A stretch of DNA of 64,000 bases from Pseudomonas sp. NFR16 (GTDB lineage: Bacteria > Pseudomonadota > Gammaproteobacteria > Pseudomonadales > Pseudomonadaceae). The stretch covers positions 143,419 to 207,418 of the forward strand of contig NZ_FNYJ01000008.1 in NCBI RefSeq assembly GCF_900108875.1, written 5' to 3'. Positions within the stretch are counted from its first letter, which is position 1, and each line of letters begins with the position of its first letter. The notes beneath the pieces are model-generated. The model was not told the origin of the DNA, ran no database searches, and saw nothing but the letters and a program-made list of their open reading frames with translations. The translations under genes and the position numbers were made by a program. Positions 25,699 to 35,335 of this stretch are shown in pieces.

Positions 25699-26715
25699 TC
25701 AGAGTTGCAGTATCAATGTCTTAAGCGGCGGCTGCTGGTCCTGTGACGGAAAGTCGGCGCCGGGCGAAAGCACCTGACAGTCGCGTACCGGGCGGCCGAT
25801 CTTGCTCGCGCAACGCAGGACCTGATCGCGCCAGTCTTCCATGCTCACCTTCGCCAGGTTGTTGCAGCAGATCAACACGCCAGCGTCAGCGGTGGTCAGC
25901 AACGCCGGTTTGAGCAGGCTCTGGTAGTCACGCAGCAGATCGACCGTACCAAAGGCGCTCTTCGCCCACGCCGGCGGGTCAAGCAATACCAGGTCGAACT
26001 GGCGCGGTTCGAGGCGGGCGTACGCAGGCAGTTTCTGGCCTCGACGGGATGCGATGGGCAAGCCCGCCAGTTGGCGAATCGCCGGGAAGTAGTCGGACTG
26101 AATGAATTGCATCGTCGGCAGCTGCGGATTGAGCAACCCGTTCTCGCGCCCCACCGCCAGATTGCCTTCGGCGAAGTCCAGATTGCACACCTCGCGCGCC
26201 CCGCCAGCGGCTGCGCTCAAGCCAACGCCACAGGTATAGGCGAACAGGTTGAGGACACTCTTTCCTTTGGCGTGGTCCTTGACCCAGCCCCGGGCGTTGC
26301 GCAGGTCGAGAAACAGCAGCGGATCCTGTCCGGCGTGCCGGCCGCGGACCCGGTAATTCAAGCCCCATTCATGCCCGACCAGATCGCCCAGCGCGGTTTC
26401 GTCCGCCTTGTACACCGCGTCGCTGCGATCAATCCGCGAGTTGCCCTGCGAGCGGTCGTTGTAAACCAGCATCAGCTCCAGGTCCAGACGCGCATTGACC
26501 GCCTCGTGCAGCGCCAGCAATGACTCGCGATCCAGGCTGTTATGGAAACTCTGCACCAACAACTGTGGACCATAGCGATCAATTGTCAGGCCGCCGGCGC
26601 CTTCCTGGCTGCCGTGGAACAGGCGATAGCAGTCAGTGCCTTGGGTGTGCAGTTCGGCGAGCAGAGATTGACGGTTATCGAGGGCGACGCTGAGCGCCTG
26701 ATTCAACGAAGACAT
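25699..26715 (-). CDS. Class I SAM-dependent methyltransferase, RlmI-like
   Basis: The 338-residue protein shows an RlmI/RlmK-type layout: an N-terminal region with GGLTIDRYGPQLLVQSFHN (EEHEE-like linker) and a Rossmann methyltransferase domain starting near LFLDLRNARGWVKDHAKGK. Methyltransferase motif I is VLNLFAYTCGVGLSAAAGG. The catalytic-loop region is DLVLLDPPAWAKSAFGTVD, and CCNNLAKVSMEDW follows. Family members make m5C in 23S rRNA, but this one lacks the N-terminal PUA domain of RlmI, so its target is uncertain. The two neighbours on the same strand are separated by more than 100 bases, so it is probably transcribed alone. Confidence 0.82.
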   Translation of the reverse strand: MSSLNQALSVALDNRQSLLAELHTQGTDCYRLFHGSQEGAGGLTIDRYGPQLLVQSFHNSLDRESLLALHEAVNARLDLELMLVYNDRSQGNSRIDRSDAVYKADETALGDLVGHEWGLNYRVRGRHAGQDPLLFLDLRNARGWVKDHAKGKSVLNLFAYTCGVGLSAAAGGAREVCNLDFAEGNLAVGRENGLLNPQLPTMQFIQSDYFPAIRQLAGLPIASRRGQKLPAYARLEPRQFDLVLLDPPAWAKSAFGTVDLLRDYQSLLKPALLTTADAGVLICCNNLAKVSMEDWRDQVLRCASKIGRPVRDCQVLSPGADFPSQDQQPPLKTLILQL

Positions 26716-26852
26716 GCGCGGCGCCTTGGGGCAGGAATAAGGCGCGCCAGTTTAGCAGTTTGGTCCTGCCGGTGTTATTGGCAAGCAACGGCGCAGGCAG
26801 CATCAATCGGTTTAGAGAGTCGTAAGAGCGCGGACCCGTTCCGAGGCGGGAT

Positions 26853-26880
26853 TGCAGCCGATGACAGAGCATCGGCTGCA
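26853..26880. repeat. Perfect 11-bp inverted repeat between thiolase and methyltransferase genes
   Basis: TGCAGCCGATG (26853-26863) and CATCGGCTGCA (26870-26880) with loop ACAGAG. It lies 60 bases past the stop of the minus-strand thiolase gene and has no T-run in either direction, so it is either a REP-type palindrome or a Rho-assisted 3'-end structure. Confidence 0.7.
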
Positions 26881-26939
26881 GGGGCTTGCCGCGAACCCAC
26901 CGGCGCGGGCAATCGTTCGGGCGTCTCCGGCGCGGATAA

Positions 26940-28118
<1,179 letters not shown>

Positions 28119-28348
28119 GGTACGAATCCTCATTGTTGTGGCTCTGGCGCCGGTTCGTTCGCGTTGAGCGGGATACCCGGCACGGCGGAATCAAGGGCGC
28201 ACATGGTGGCATGAATGACGGGGGTAATTTAAGCCCTTTGTCGTTTTGCTTCACGCGGGACAGACTGACGTTCCACGACAATCCCCAGAGCTTCAATGGC
28301 TCTTGTCGAGTAAGGGGCTTGCGCAGTTGATGGGGGGCGTTGGACGAA

Positions 28349-29218
28349 TCAAGCCACTCCCACTCGGCGTCTGGCCCGATGAACCGAGGCGTTGCGCACG
28401 GCCCAGCGCAGCACAGGCGCGGTACGGTTCACTCCGGCGCGAATCAGTCTGCGCTTGAAGTCGCTCATCTGGATATCGAACATGCCGCTGGCCCAGGCCG
28501 GCAGTAACTCGATACCGGCCTGCATCATCAGATTGCCCATTGGCCTGGCCATACGGCTGGGCGCCGGGGCGTTGCGCAGAATGCTCAGCACCTCGCGGGT
28601 GCGTTCATCGCACAGCAGCTGCGGACGCATTCGCTGCAGGTAAGCGGCAATTTCCTGCAAGGAGCGCGGCACGTCTCGCGCGCCCAGACGTTCGGCCACG
28701 ACCGCGGTTTCGGCGTAGTACCGATCCTGATCTTGTAATGAAAGGTCCGGATTGAGATAGCGCAGATGCGCGGCCATGAAGCTGCTGATTTCGGCCACAT
28801 GCACCCAGGTCAGCAACTGCGGATCATCGGCGGCATACGTGCTGCCGTCTGGGGCGGTGCCGCTGATCTGCGCATGAATGCCGCGCACCTTGTCGATCAG
28901 CCAGTTGGCATCCTGGGTCGAACCAAAGGTCGTGCCGGAAATGAACTGTCCGGTGCGCCGCAGCCGTCCCATCATGTCCTCTCGGAAATTGGAGTGATCC
29001 CAAACGCCCGCCAATACGCGGGGATGCAGCATTTGCAGCATCAGGGCGCAGATGCCACCGATCAGCATGCTGGGGAAGTCGCCATGCACCTGCCAGCACA
29101 CCGCCTGTGGCCCGAACAGGCCGGGATCGCCTTTGGGGTTTTCCATGTCCAGCTGACCCAGGGCCAGGCCTGTCATGCTCATGACCTGGGTTTCGATGCG
29201 TGTGCGGATAAATTCCAT
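28349..29218 (-). CDS. Oxygenase MpaB family (DUF2236) protein
   Basis: The 289-residue protein matches the MpaB/DUF2236 (latex-clearing-protein-like) pattern: GLFGPQAVCWQVHGDFPSML, a LMLQMLHPRVLAGVWDHSNF segment, RRTGQFISGTTFGS, LLTWVHVAEISSFMAAHLRY and YYAETAVVAERLG. In this family histidines in the HSNF- and WVHV-type motifs ligate heme in characterised members. The substrate of Pseudomonas members is unknown. The ATG at 29218 is the first start that leaves these motifs intact; an open frame continues upstream into acs without a ribosome site. The ATG is only 50 bases after the acs stop on the same strand, so cotranscription with acs is likely. Confidence 0.8.
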   Translation of the reverse strand: MEFIRTRIETQVMSMTGLALGQLDMENPKGDPGLFGPQAVCWQVHGDFPSMLIGGICALMLQMLHPRVLAGVWDHSNFREDMMGRLRRTGQFISGTTFGSTQDANWLIDKVRGIHAQISGTAPDGSTYAADDPQLLTWVHVAEISSFMAAHLRYLNPDLSLQDQDRYYAETAVVAERLGARDVPRSLQEIAAYLQRMRPQLLCDERTREVLSILRNAPAPSRMARPMGNLMMQAGIELLPAWASGMFDIQMSDFKRRLIRAGVNRTAPVLRWAVRNASVHRARRRVGVA

Positions 29219-29268
29219 GCAGACCCGGTGATCGTGGAGGGAACGCCGAGCCTGCAGGCGCGCGTTCG

Positions 29269-31206
29269 CTATGGGTTGAGACGCTTGTCGATCAGACCCT
29301 CCACGACACTGGAGTCCGCCAGGGTGGATATATCCCCCAGACTGTCCAGTTCGTTGCAGGCGATCTTGCGCAAGATGCGGCGCATGATCTTCCCGGAGCG
29401 GGTTTTCGGCAAGGCCGGGGCCCACTGGATCAGTTCGGGTTTGGCAAAGCTGCCGATTTCCTTGCTGACCAGTTCCCGCAATTCTTTTTGCAGCGCATCG
29501 CTCGGCTCGATGCCGGCCATGGTCGTCACGAACGCATAAATGCCCATGCCTTTGACGTCATGGGGATACCCGACCACGGCTGCTTCAGCGACGGCATCGT
29601 GCAGGACCAGCGCGCTTTCAACCTCGGCGGTGCCGATGCGATGCCCGGACACGTTGATCACGTCGTCCACGCGGCCGGTGATCCAGTAATGCCCGTCGCT
29701 GTCACGGCGCGCCCCGTCGCCGGTGAAGTAATAACCGGGGTACGGCTTGAAGTAGGTTTCAATCATGCGTTTCTGATCGCCATACACGCCGCGAATCTGC
29801 CCCGGCCAACTGGCCTTGATGGCCAGCAGGCCGCTGATGGCGCCTTCGATTTCCTTGCCCTTTTCGTCAAGCAGAACAGGTTGTACGCCAAACATCGGCT
29901 GAGTGGCGCAGCCCGGTTTGAGCGGCGTGGTGCTGACCAACGGGGTGAGCATGATGCCGCCGGTCTCGGTCTGCCACCATGTGTCGACGATGGGGCAGCG
30001 CTCTTTTCCTACCTCATGGAAATACCATTCCCACGCTTCCGGGTTAATCGGCTCACCCACCGTACCGAGTACGCGCAGGCTGTCCCGGCGGGTGGCCTTC
30101 AGCGGTTCCGGACCTTCGCGCATCAGGGCGCGCAGGGCAGTCGGCGCGGTGTAAAAGATATTCACGTGATGCTTGTCGATGACCTGCCAGAAACGCGAAG
30201 TGTCAGGGTAATTCGGTACGCCCTCGAAGATCAGCGTGGTTGCGCCATTCGCCAGTGGGCCGTAGACGATGTAGCTGTGGCCAGTGACCCAGCCGACGTC
30301 GGCGGTGCACCAGTAGATCTCGCCTTCCCGGTAATCGAACACGTATTTGTGGGTCAGCGCCGCGTGCAACAGATAGCCGGCCGTGGTGTGCAGCACGCCC
30401 TTGGGTTTGCCGGTACTGCCGGAGGTGTACAGGATGAACAGCGGATCTTCTGCGTCCATGGGTTCTGGCGGGCAGTCGTCGCTGATGCCGTGCAGCGCCT
30501 CGTGATACCAGACGTCCCGGCCCTCGACCCAGTCCACCTCACCCTCGGTGCGCTGCACCACCAGCACCGTACTGACGTTCGGACAGCTCTGCAGCGCCTT
30601 GTCGACGTTCTGCTTGAGCGGAATGTATTTGCCGCCGCGCACGCCTTCATCGGCGGTGATGACGGTCTGGCAGTCGGCGTCAAGAATGCGGTCGCGAAGT
30701 GCATCAGGTGAGAATCCGCCGAACACCACCGAATGCACGGCACCAATGCGGGTGCAGGCGAGCATCGCATAAGCCGCTTCGGGGACCATCGGCATGTAGA
30801 TACAGACTCGATCGCCTTTCTTGACCCCGCGTTCTTTGAGCACGTTCGCCAGGCGGGCGACATTATGGTGGAGTTTCTTGTAAGTGATTTCGGCAGACTC
30901 GGCAGGATTGTCACCCTCCCAGACAATCGCCACCTGATCGCCGCGCGTAGGAAGATGCCGGTCGATGCAGTTGTAGCTGACGTTCAACTGACCGCCCTTG
31001 AACCAGGATGCCGCGCCGGTCGTGAGGTCATATTGCTGGACCTGCTCCCATGGGGCAGACCAGTCGAGAAATTTCTTCGCTTGTTCGGCCCAGAAGGCAT
31101 CAGGCTGTTCGACGGATTGGCGGTACAGGCACTGGTAATCGTCGGCGCTCAACTGAGCGGCTTTACGTGTCGCGTCGGCGTGTGGGAAATCGCTGAGATT
31201 GAACAT
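29269..31206 (-). CDS. acsA: Acetyl-CoA synthetase
   Basis: This AMP-forming enzyme activates acetate to acetyl-CoA in the cytoplasm. The 645-residue length is standard. Recognisable parts are the N-terminal ACAS domain (YQCLYRQSVEQPDAFWAEQA), the AMP-binding motif ILYTSGSTGKPKGVLH, DTWWQTETGG, the YFTGDGARRDSDGHYWITGR hinge region, and KTRSGKIMRRILRK, whose Lys-606 corresponds to the lysine acetylated in the regulatory cycle of Acs. AAGGAG precedes the ATG. It lies upstream of the MpaB-type gene on the same strand and downstream of the pgi terminator. In Pseudomonas the acs gene near pgi is one of two paralogues, and A and B forms cannot be separated here. Confidence 0.92.
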   Translation of the reverse strand: MFNLSDFPHADATRKAAQLSADDYQCLYRQSVEQPDAFWAEQAKKFLDWSAPWEQVQQYDLTTGAASWFKGGQLNVSYNCIDRHLPTRGDQVAIVWEGDNPAESAEITYKKLHHNVARLANVLKERGVKKGDRVCIYMPMVPEAAYAMLACTRIGAVHSVVFGGFSPDALRDRILDADCQTVITADEGVRGGKYIPLKQNVDKALQSCPNVSTVLVVQRTEGEVDWVEGRDVWYHEALHGISDDCPPEPMDAEDPLFILYTSGSTGKPKGVLHTTAGYLLHAALTHKYVFDYREGEIYWCTADVGWVTGHSYIVYGPLANGATTLIFEGVPNYPDTSRFWQVIDKHHVNIFYTAPTALRALMREGPEPLKATRRDSLRVLGTVGEPINPEAWEWYFHEVGKERCPIVDTWWQTETGGIMLTPLVSTTPLKPGCATQPMFGVQPVLLDEKGKEIEGAISGLLAIKASWPGQIRGVYGDQKRMIETYFKPYPGYYFTGDGARRDSDGHYWITGRVDDVINVSGHRIGTAEVESALVLHDAVAEAAVVGYPHDVKGMGIYAFVTTMAGIEPSDALQKELRELVSKEIGSFAKPELIQWAPALPKTRSGKIMRRILRKIACNELDSLGDISTLADSSVVEGLIDKRLNP

Positions 31207-31299
31207 GGCGTCTCCTTTATTCTTGTGGGCTCGTCATGTCATCAGAGTAGTTGGACTCTCCGGGGTTCGGAATCCGGGCTCGTTACCCCCATCAACACA

Positions 31300-31331
31300 A
31301 AACCCGCCGCCTCTTGCGAGGGGGCGGGTTT
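31300..31331 (-). terminator. Intrinsic terminator of pgi
   Basis: Arms AACCCGCC (31301-31308) and GGCGGGTT (31323-31330) with a further CTC/GAG pair inside the loop. Read on the minus strand the stem follows the pgi stop by 22 bases and is followed by TTTTGTG. Confidence 0.75.
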
Positions 31332-31352
31332 CGAGGTGCAGCAGCGGATCGA

Positions 31353-33017
31353 TCAGCCGCGGTGACGACCGCGGAAGTAATTGATCAGGCCTTGAGTCGA
31401 CGCGTCTTCGGCCGGGGTTTCTTCGGTGCCGACAAGGCGACTGTAAACACCTTTGCCCAGCTCCTTGCCCAACTCCACGCCCCACTGATCGAAGGCGTTG
31501 GTGCCCCAGATCACGCTCTGGACGAATACCTTGTGTTCGTACATGGCGACCAGCGCACCGAGGCGGCGAGGGCTGATGCGCTCGCACACGATCGTGTTGC
31601 TTGGACGGTTGCCCGGAATGACCTTATGCGGCGCGACGCGCTGCACTTCGTCCTCCGGCATGCCCTTGGCGCGCAGTTCGGCTTCAGCCTCTTCGCGGGT
31701 CTTGCCCAGCATCAGCGCCTGACTCTGCGAGAGACAGTTGGCGTACAGCCACTGATGGTGATCCGAGACCGGGTTGAAGCTCACGATCGGCACGATGAAG
31801 TCGGCCGGAATCAACTGCGTGCCCTGGTGCAGCAACTGGTGGTACGCGTGCTGGCCGTTACAACCCACGCCACCCCAGATCACAGGGCCGGTATCGGTCT
31901 TGACCGGAACACCGTCCTGGCGAACGCTCTTGCCGTTGGATTCCATATCCAGCTGCTGCAAGTGCTTGGTGATGTTACGCAGGTAGTGGTCGTAGGGCAG
32001 GATCGCGTGGCTTTGAGCACCCCAGAAATTGCCATACCAGACGCCAAGCAGACCCAGCAGAACGGGCATGTTCTTTTCGAAGTCGGCGTTCAGGAAATGC
32101 TGGTCCATGGTGTATGCACCGGACAGCAGCTCCTTGAAGTTGGACATGCCGATGGCCAGGGCAATGGGCAGACCGATGGCCGACCACAACGAATAACGGC
32201 CGCCGACCCAGTCCCACATCGGGAAGATGTTCTCTTCGCGAATACCGAATGCCACGGCGGCGGCGTTGTTGCTCGACACGGCAATGAAGTGACGGTACAG
32301 CTCGGCTTCCGAACCGCCCTGCGCCAGGTACCAGGCGCGAGCGGCGGTGGCGTTTTTCAAGGTTTCCAGCGTGCTGAACGTCTTGGACGAGACGATGAAC
32401 AACGTGGTCTCGGCGCGCAGCTTTGCGGTCAGTTCGTGCAGCTCGGTGCCGTCGATGTTCGCCAGATAGTGACAGCGGACACCTTTCTGGCCGTAGGACA
32501 GCAACGCTTCGGACACCAGTTCAGGGCCGAGGAAGGAGCCACCGATGCCGATGTTGACCACGTCAGTGATCGGCTTCTCGGTGTAACCGCGCCACAGGCC
32601 GTCGTGAATGCGGCCGACCAGATCGGTGATCTGGTTCAGCACTTTATGCACTTCGGGCATCACGTTGGTGCCGTTGACCAGCAATTTGTCGCCTACTGGA
32701 CGACGCAGTGCGGTGTGCAGCGCCGGTCGGTTTTCCGAGGAGTTGACCGGCTCGCCGTCGTACTGCGCCTTGATCGCGTCCTTCAGGCCGACTTCATTGG
32801 CCAGATTGACCAGCAGCTGGCGGGTCTCGGCGTTGATCAGGTTTTTCGAGTAGTCGAGGAACAGCCCGGCGCTGCTGAGAGTGAAGTCGTTGAAACGCTG
32901 CGGGTCTTCGTTGAATGCGTCGCGCATGCTGAAGTTCTGCATGGCTTTGCGGTGATCGGTGAGCGCCTGCCAGGCGGGCAGGGTAGTGACGTCATGGGGA
33001 GTGCGGTAGTACGCCAT
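31353..33017 (-). CDS. pgi: Glucose-6-phosphate isomerase
   Basis: Pgi interconverts glucose 6-phosphate and fructose 6-phosphate. The 554-residue protein carries the family signatures: VVNIGIGGSFLGPELVSEAL, the DIDGTEL-type LANIDGTELHE, FIVSSKTFSTLET, VGGRYSLWSAIGLP, QLDMESNGKSV and the C-terminal GTNAFDQWGVELGKELG containing the catalytic Lys of that region. I chose the ATG at 33017, which opens the normal MAYYRTPHDV start, with AAGGA upstream. In other Pseudomonas the next gene upstream is panD; here only a remnant of it remains. Confidence 0.93.
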   Translation of the reverse strand: MAYYRTPHDVTTLPAWQALTDHRKAMQNFSMRDAFNEDPQRFNDFTLSSAGLFLDYSKNLINAETRQLLVNLANEVGLKDAIKAQYDGEPVNSSENRPALHTALRRPVGDKLLVNGTNVMPEVHKVLNQITDLVGRIHDGLWRGYTEKPITDVVNIGIGGSFLGPELVSEALLSYGQKGVRCHYLANIDGTELHELTAKLRAETTLFIVSSKTFSTLETLKNATAARAWYLAQGGSEAELYRHFIAVSSNNAAAVAFGIREENIFPMWDWVGGRYSLWSAIGLPIALAIGMSNFKELLSGAYTMDQHFLNADFEKNMPVLLGLLGVWYGNFWGAQSHAILPYDHYLRNITKHLQQLDMESNGKSVRQDGVPVKTDTGPVIWGGVGCNGQHAYHQLLHQGTQLIPADFIVPIVSFNPVSDHHQWLYANCLSQSQALMLGKTREEAEAELRAKGMPEDEVQRVAPHKVIPGNRPSNTIVCERISPRRLGALVAMYEHKVFVQSVIWGTNAFDQWGVELGKELGKGVYSRLVGTEETPAEDASTQGLINYFRGRHRG

Positions 33018-33133
33018 CGCTGCGGGTTTCCTTGTACTTGAACTGCCTTTTTGGACACTGAAAAGCCAGGTGGACACGAATTCGTTAATACGTCAGAGAC
33101 TAATCCCCGGCAACGCCGATGTCTGCGCCTCGC

Positions 33134-33171
33134 TTTACCTTTGCTCGGTACTTTTTCTCACAAGGTAAAGT
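33134..33171. repeat. 9-bp perfect inverted repeat in the pgi-panC gap
   Basis: CTTTACCTT (33134-33142) and AAGGTAAAG (33163-33171) with a 20-base spacer lie just downstream of the panD remnant (minus strand). It could form a stem-loop or be a degenerate end of an inserted or deleted element; no target-site duplication was seen. Confidence 0.6.
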
Positions 33172-33188
33172 CGCCTTTCTCGGACGAA

Positions 33189-33254
33189 CTGTACCGGTAT
33201 GGCATTGCTGGTGGGGCTAAGTTCATTGCCTGGTGCCATATAGAGCATGCGCGG
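33189..33254 (-). pseudogene. panD: C-terminal remnant of panD (aspartate 1-decarboxylase)
   Basis: On the minus strand 22 codons read PRMLYMAPGNELSPTSNAIP followed by VQ, which is the highly conserved C-terminus of PanD (PRMLYMAPGNELSHTSNAIP in my recollection of Pseudomonas PanD). Upstream the similarity stops: the frame has a TGA a few codons before, and only 62 bases separate the remnant from the panC stop, too few for the missing 100 residues, which include the YxxGS self-cleavage site. Downstream the frame runs on into unrelated FVRERRLYLVRK instead of stopping. The place, between panC and pgi, is where panD lies in other Pseudomonas. I infer loss of panD by deletion, with this scar. 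Confidence 0.85.
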
Positions 33255-33316
33255 CACCCATTCACAAGCTCACCCCGGGCTGGTGAGCATAGTTGCGAAT
33301 ACCAGTGTACTGCGCG

Positions 33317-34168
33317 TTATTCCTTGAACAGGTGAAGATTGTCGATCAGCCGGGTCTTGCCCAGAAACGCTGCGGCCAGGATCACCAGATCCTTATCCTC
33401 TGGCATCGCTGGGCGCAGGCTCGTTGCCTGACGTATTTCAAGATAATCGAGGCGCATGCCGGCGCTTTCCAGTGCCTTTTTGCCATCGTCCAGCAGCAGC
33501 GCGTGATTCTTTTCGCCCTTTTGCAGGCTGTCGCCGATCTGCCTGATGACCTGATACAGCGTGGGTGCCGCGGCGCGCTCGGTTTCAGTCAGGTAGCCAT
33601 TTCGCGAAGACAGCGCCAGGCCGTCGGTGGCTCGCACGGTCGGCTCGCCGATGATCTGGATCGGCATATTCAGGTCGCGAACCATCGCGCTGATCACTGC
33701 CAGTTGCTGGAAGTCTTTCTGGCCGAAAATCGCAAGGTCCGGCTGGACCATGTTGAACAGCTTGCTGACCACCGTTGAAACGCCGTCGAAGTGCCCTGGG
33801 CGACTGCCGCCGCACAGGCCTTCCGAGACAACCGGAACCCGAACGATGGTCTGATCGGCCATCCCGTGCGGGTACATCTCTTCAACCGTCGGGGTGAACA
33901 GCAGGTGGCAACCGGCTTGCAGCAGTTGTTCCTGATCAGCGGCCAGCGTGCGTGGATAGGTGGCCAGGTCCTCGGTGGGACCGAATTGCAGCGGGTTGAC
34001 GAAAATGCTTGCCACCACGAAGTCGGCACGCTGAGCGGCTTTCTTGACCAGCGCAATGTGGCCGCTGTGCAGATTGCCCATGGTTGGAACGAGCGCGATC
34101 CGCTTGCCTTCGCCGCGGGCGCGAGCGACGGCTGCGCGCAGCTCGCGCACTGTCTTGACTGTGTTCAT
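33317..34168 (-). CDS. panC: Pantothenate synthetase
   Basis: PanC joins pantoate and beta-alanine with ATP to make pantothenate, the vitamin B5 precursor of CoA. The 283-residue protein has the nucleotidyltransferase motif VPTMGNLHSGHIALVKKA (HxGH), FVNPLQFGPTEDLATYPRT, GHFDGVSTVVSKLFN, FGQKDFQQL and the second motif LALSSRNGYL (KMSKS-like SSRN). Its ATG overlaps the stop of panB by four bases, so the two are translationally coupled. Its beta-alanine would normally come from PanD, of which only a remnant is seen just downstream. Confidence 0.94.
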   Translation of the reverse strand: MNTVKTVRELRAAVARARGEGKRIALVPTMGNLHSGHIALVKKAAQRADFVVASIFVNPLQFGPTEDLATYPRTLAADQEQLLQAGCHLLFTPTVEEMYPHGMADQTIVRVPVVSEGLCGGSRPGHFDGVSTVVSKLFNMVQPDLAIFGQKDFQQLAVISAMVRDLNMPIQIIGEPTVRATDGLALSSRNGYLTETERAAAPTLYQVIRQIGDSLQKGEKNHALLLDDGKKALESAGMRLDYLEIRQATSLRPAMPEDKDLVILAAAFLGKTRLIDNLHLFKE

Positions 34169-34965
34169 GCCGAGAATCCGTGTTCTGGGGCGGGGAAGCT
34201 CACGTCTTTGACTGCATTGACGTAGGCGCTAATAGCCGATTGAACATCAGCCTGACCGGTCATGAAATTCTTCACGAATTTAGGCACGCGGCCGCTGATC
34301 GACAGACCAAGCATGTCATGCAACACCAGCACCTGGCCGTCGGTGGCGCTGCCGGCGCCGATGCCGATGACCGGGATTTTCACGGCGTGGGTGATTTCCT
34401 GCGCCAGTTCGCTCGGCACGCATTCCAGCAGAATCATCGCTGCACCCGCCTGCTCCAGCGTGATGGCGTCGGCCCGCATCTGCCGCGCCTGCGCTTCCTG
34501 ACGGCCCTGAACCTTGTAACCGCCCAGCACGTTCACCGCTTGCGGCGTCAGGCCCATGTGCGCACACACCGGAATGCCGCGCTCGGCCAGCAGACGAATC
34601 GAATCGGCCAGCCACGCCGCGCCCTCGATCTTGAGCATGTGCGCGCCGGCCTGCATCAGCATCGCGCTGTTGGCGAAGGTCTGCTCGGCGGTGGCGTAGG
34701 ACATGAACGGCAGGTCGGCCAGGATCAGCGCACCCTGATTGCCGCGTTTGACGCTGGCGACGTGGTAGGCCATTTCGGCCGTGGTGACCGGCAAGGTGCT
34801 GTCGTGCCCCTGAAGAACCATGCCCAGCGAGTCGCCGACCAGCAGCACCTCGACACCCGCCTGACTGGCGACATGAGCGAAGGTTGCGTCGTAGCAGGTC
34901 AGCATGGTGATTTTTTCACCCTTTTGCTTCAGGCCCAGCAGGGACGTAACGGTGATATCTGGCAT
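34165..34965 (-). CDS. panB: 3-methyl-2-oxobutanoate hydroxymethyltransferase
   Basis: PanB uses methylene-tetrahydrofolate to turn alpha-ketoisovalerate into ketopantoate, the first committed step of pantothenate synthesis. The 266-residue protein shows the family markers ITMLTCYDATFA, LLVGDSLGMVLQGHDSTLP, GALILADLPFMSY, KIEGAAW, MGLTPQ and VIGIGAGSATDGQVLVLHD, with the metal-binding Asp in GDSLG. The ATG has GAGGA 7 bases upstream. It overlaps panC by four bases. The 370-base gap to folK upstream probably contains its own promoter. The ketoisovalerate substrate is also the product of the IlvC/IlvD route, whose ilvIHC genes lie at 57.7-61 kb in this window. Confidence 0.94.
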   Translation of the reverse strand: MPDITVTSLLGLKQKGEKITMLTCYDATFAHVASQAGVEVLLVGDSLGMVLQGHDSTLPVTTAEMAYHVASVKRGNQGALILADLPFMSYATAEQTFANSAMLMQAGAHMLKIEGAAWLADSIRLLAERGIPVCAHMGLTPQAVNVLGGYKVQGRQEAQARQMRADAITLEQAGAAMILLECVPSELAQEITHAVKIPVIGIGAGSATDGQVLVLHDMLGLSISGRVPKFVKNFMTGQADVQSAISAYVNAVKDVSFPAPEHGFSA

Positions 34966-35335
34966 GAAAAAGTCCTCATTCAGGCGCTGTGAACACTACG
35001 GCGAGCAACGCGTGATTCATTCCTGGAACTCAGGCACATCGTCGTTGCGCGATGTTTACAAAGACCTGTTCCGCGCCTTGTGGCCGGGAGTCCGGCTTCG
35101 GGACGCTTATCTTCGTGAGGAGGGGGCGGGAAGTCAATTCCGGGTGTTACCGGTTGGGTCAGGATGTTACCGAAGCCTGCTGTATGCCCGCGACCGCCAC
35201 GATCGCAACGCCATAGGCAGAAATGCGATGTGTCCGCGATCATGCAGGCGCGTGGCCCGTCCCGCGATCTGGCGCGAAGCAGTCGCAAGGCCTGCAAAAT
35301 GTCAGGCAGCCCGCGCTGCTAAGGGCGATGGGCTG
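34966..35335. other. Intergenic region folK to panB
   Basis: The 370 bases separate two genes of the same orientation. A minus-strand open frame of 105 codons (35297-34980) fills most of it, but its product is Arg- and Cys-rich, starts without a ribosome site and resembles nothing I recognise, so I do not call it a gene. No terminator or repeat was found. A panB promoter is expected within it. Confidence 0.6.

Noticed and set aside
34980..35297. 105-codon minus-strand frame between folK and panB, considered as a displaced panD or new gene
   Set aside because: The product has no PanD motifs, is rich in Arg and Cys and lacks a ribosome site.
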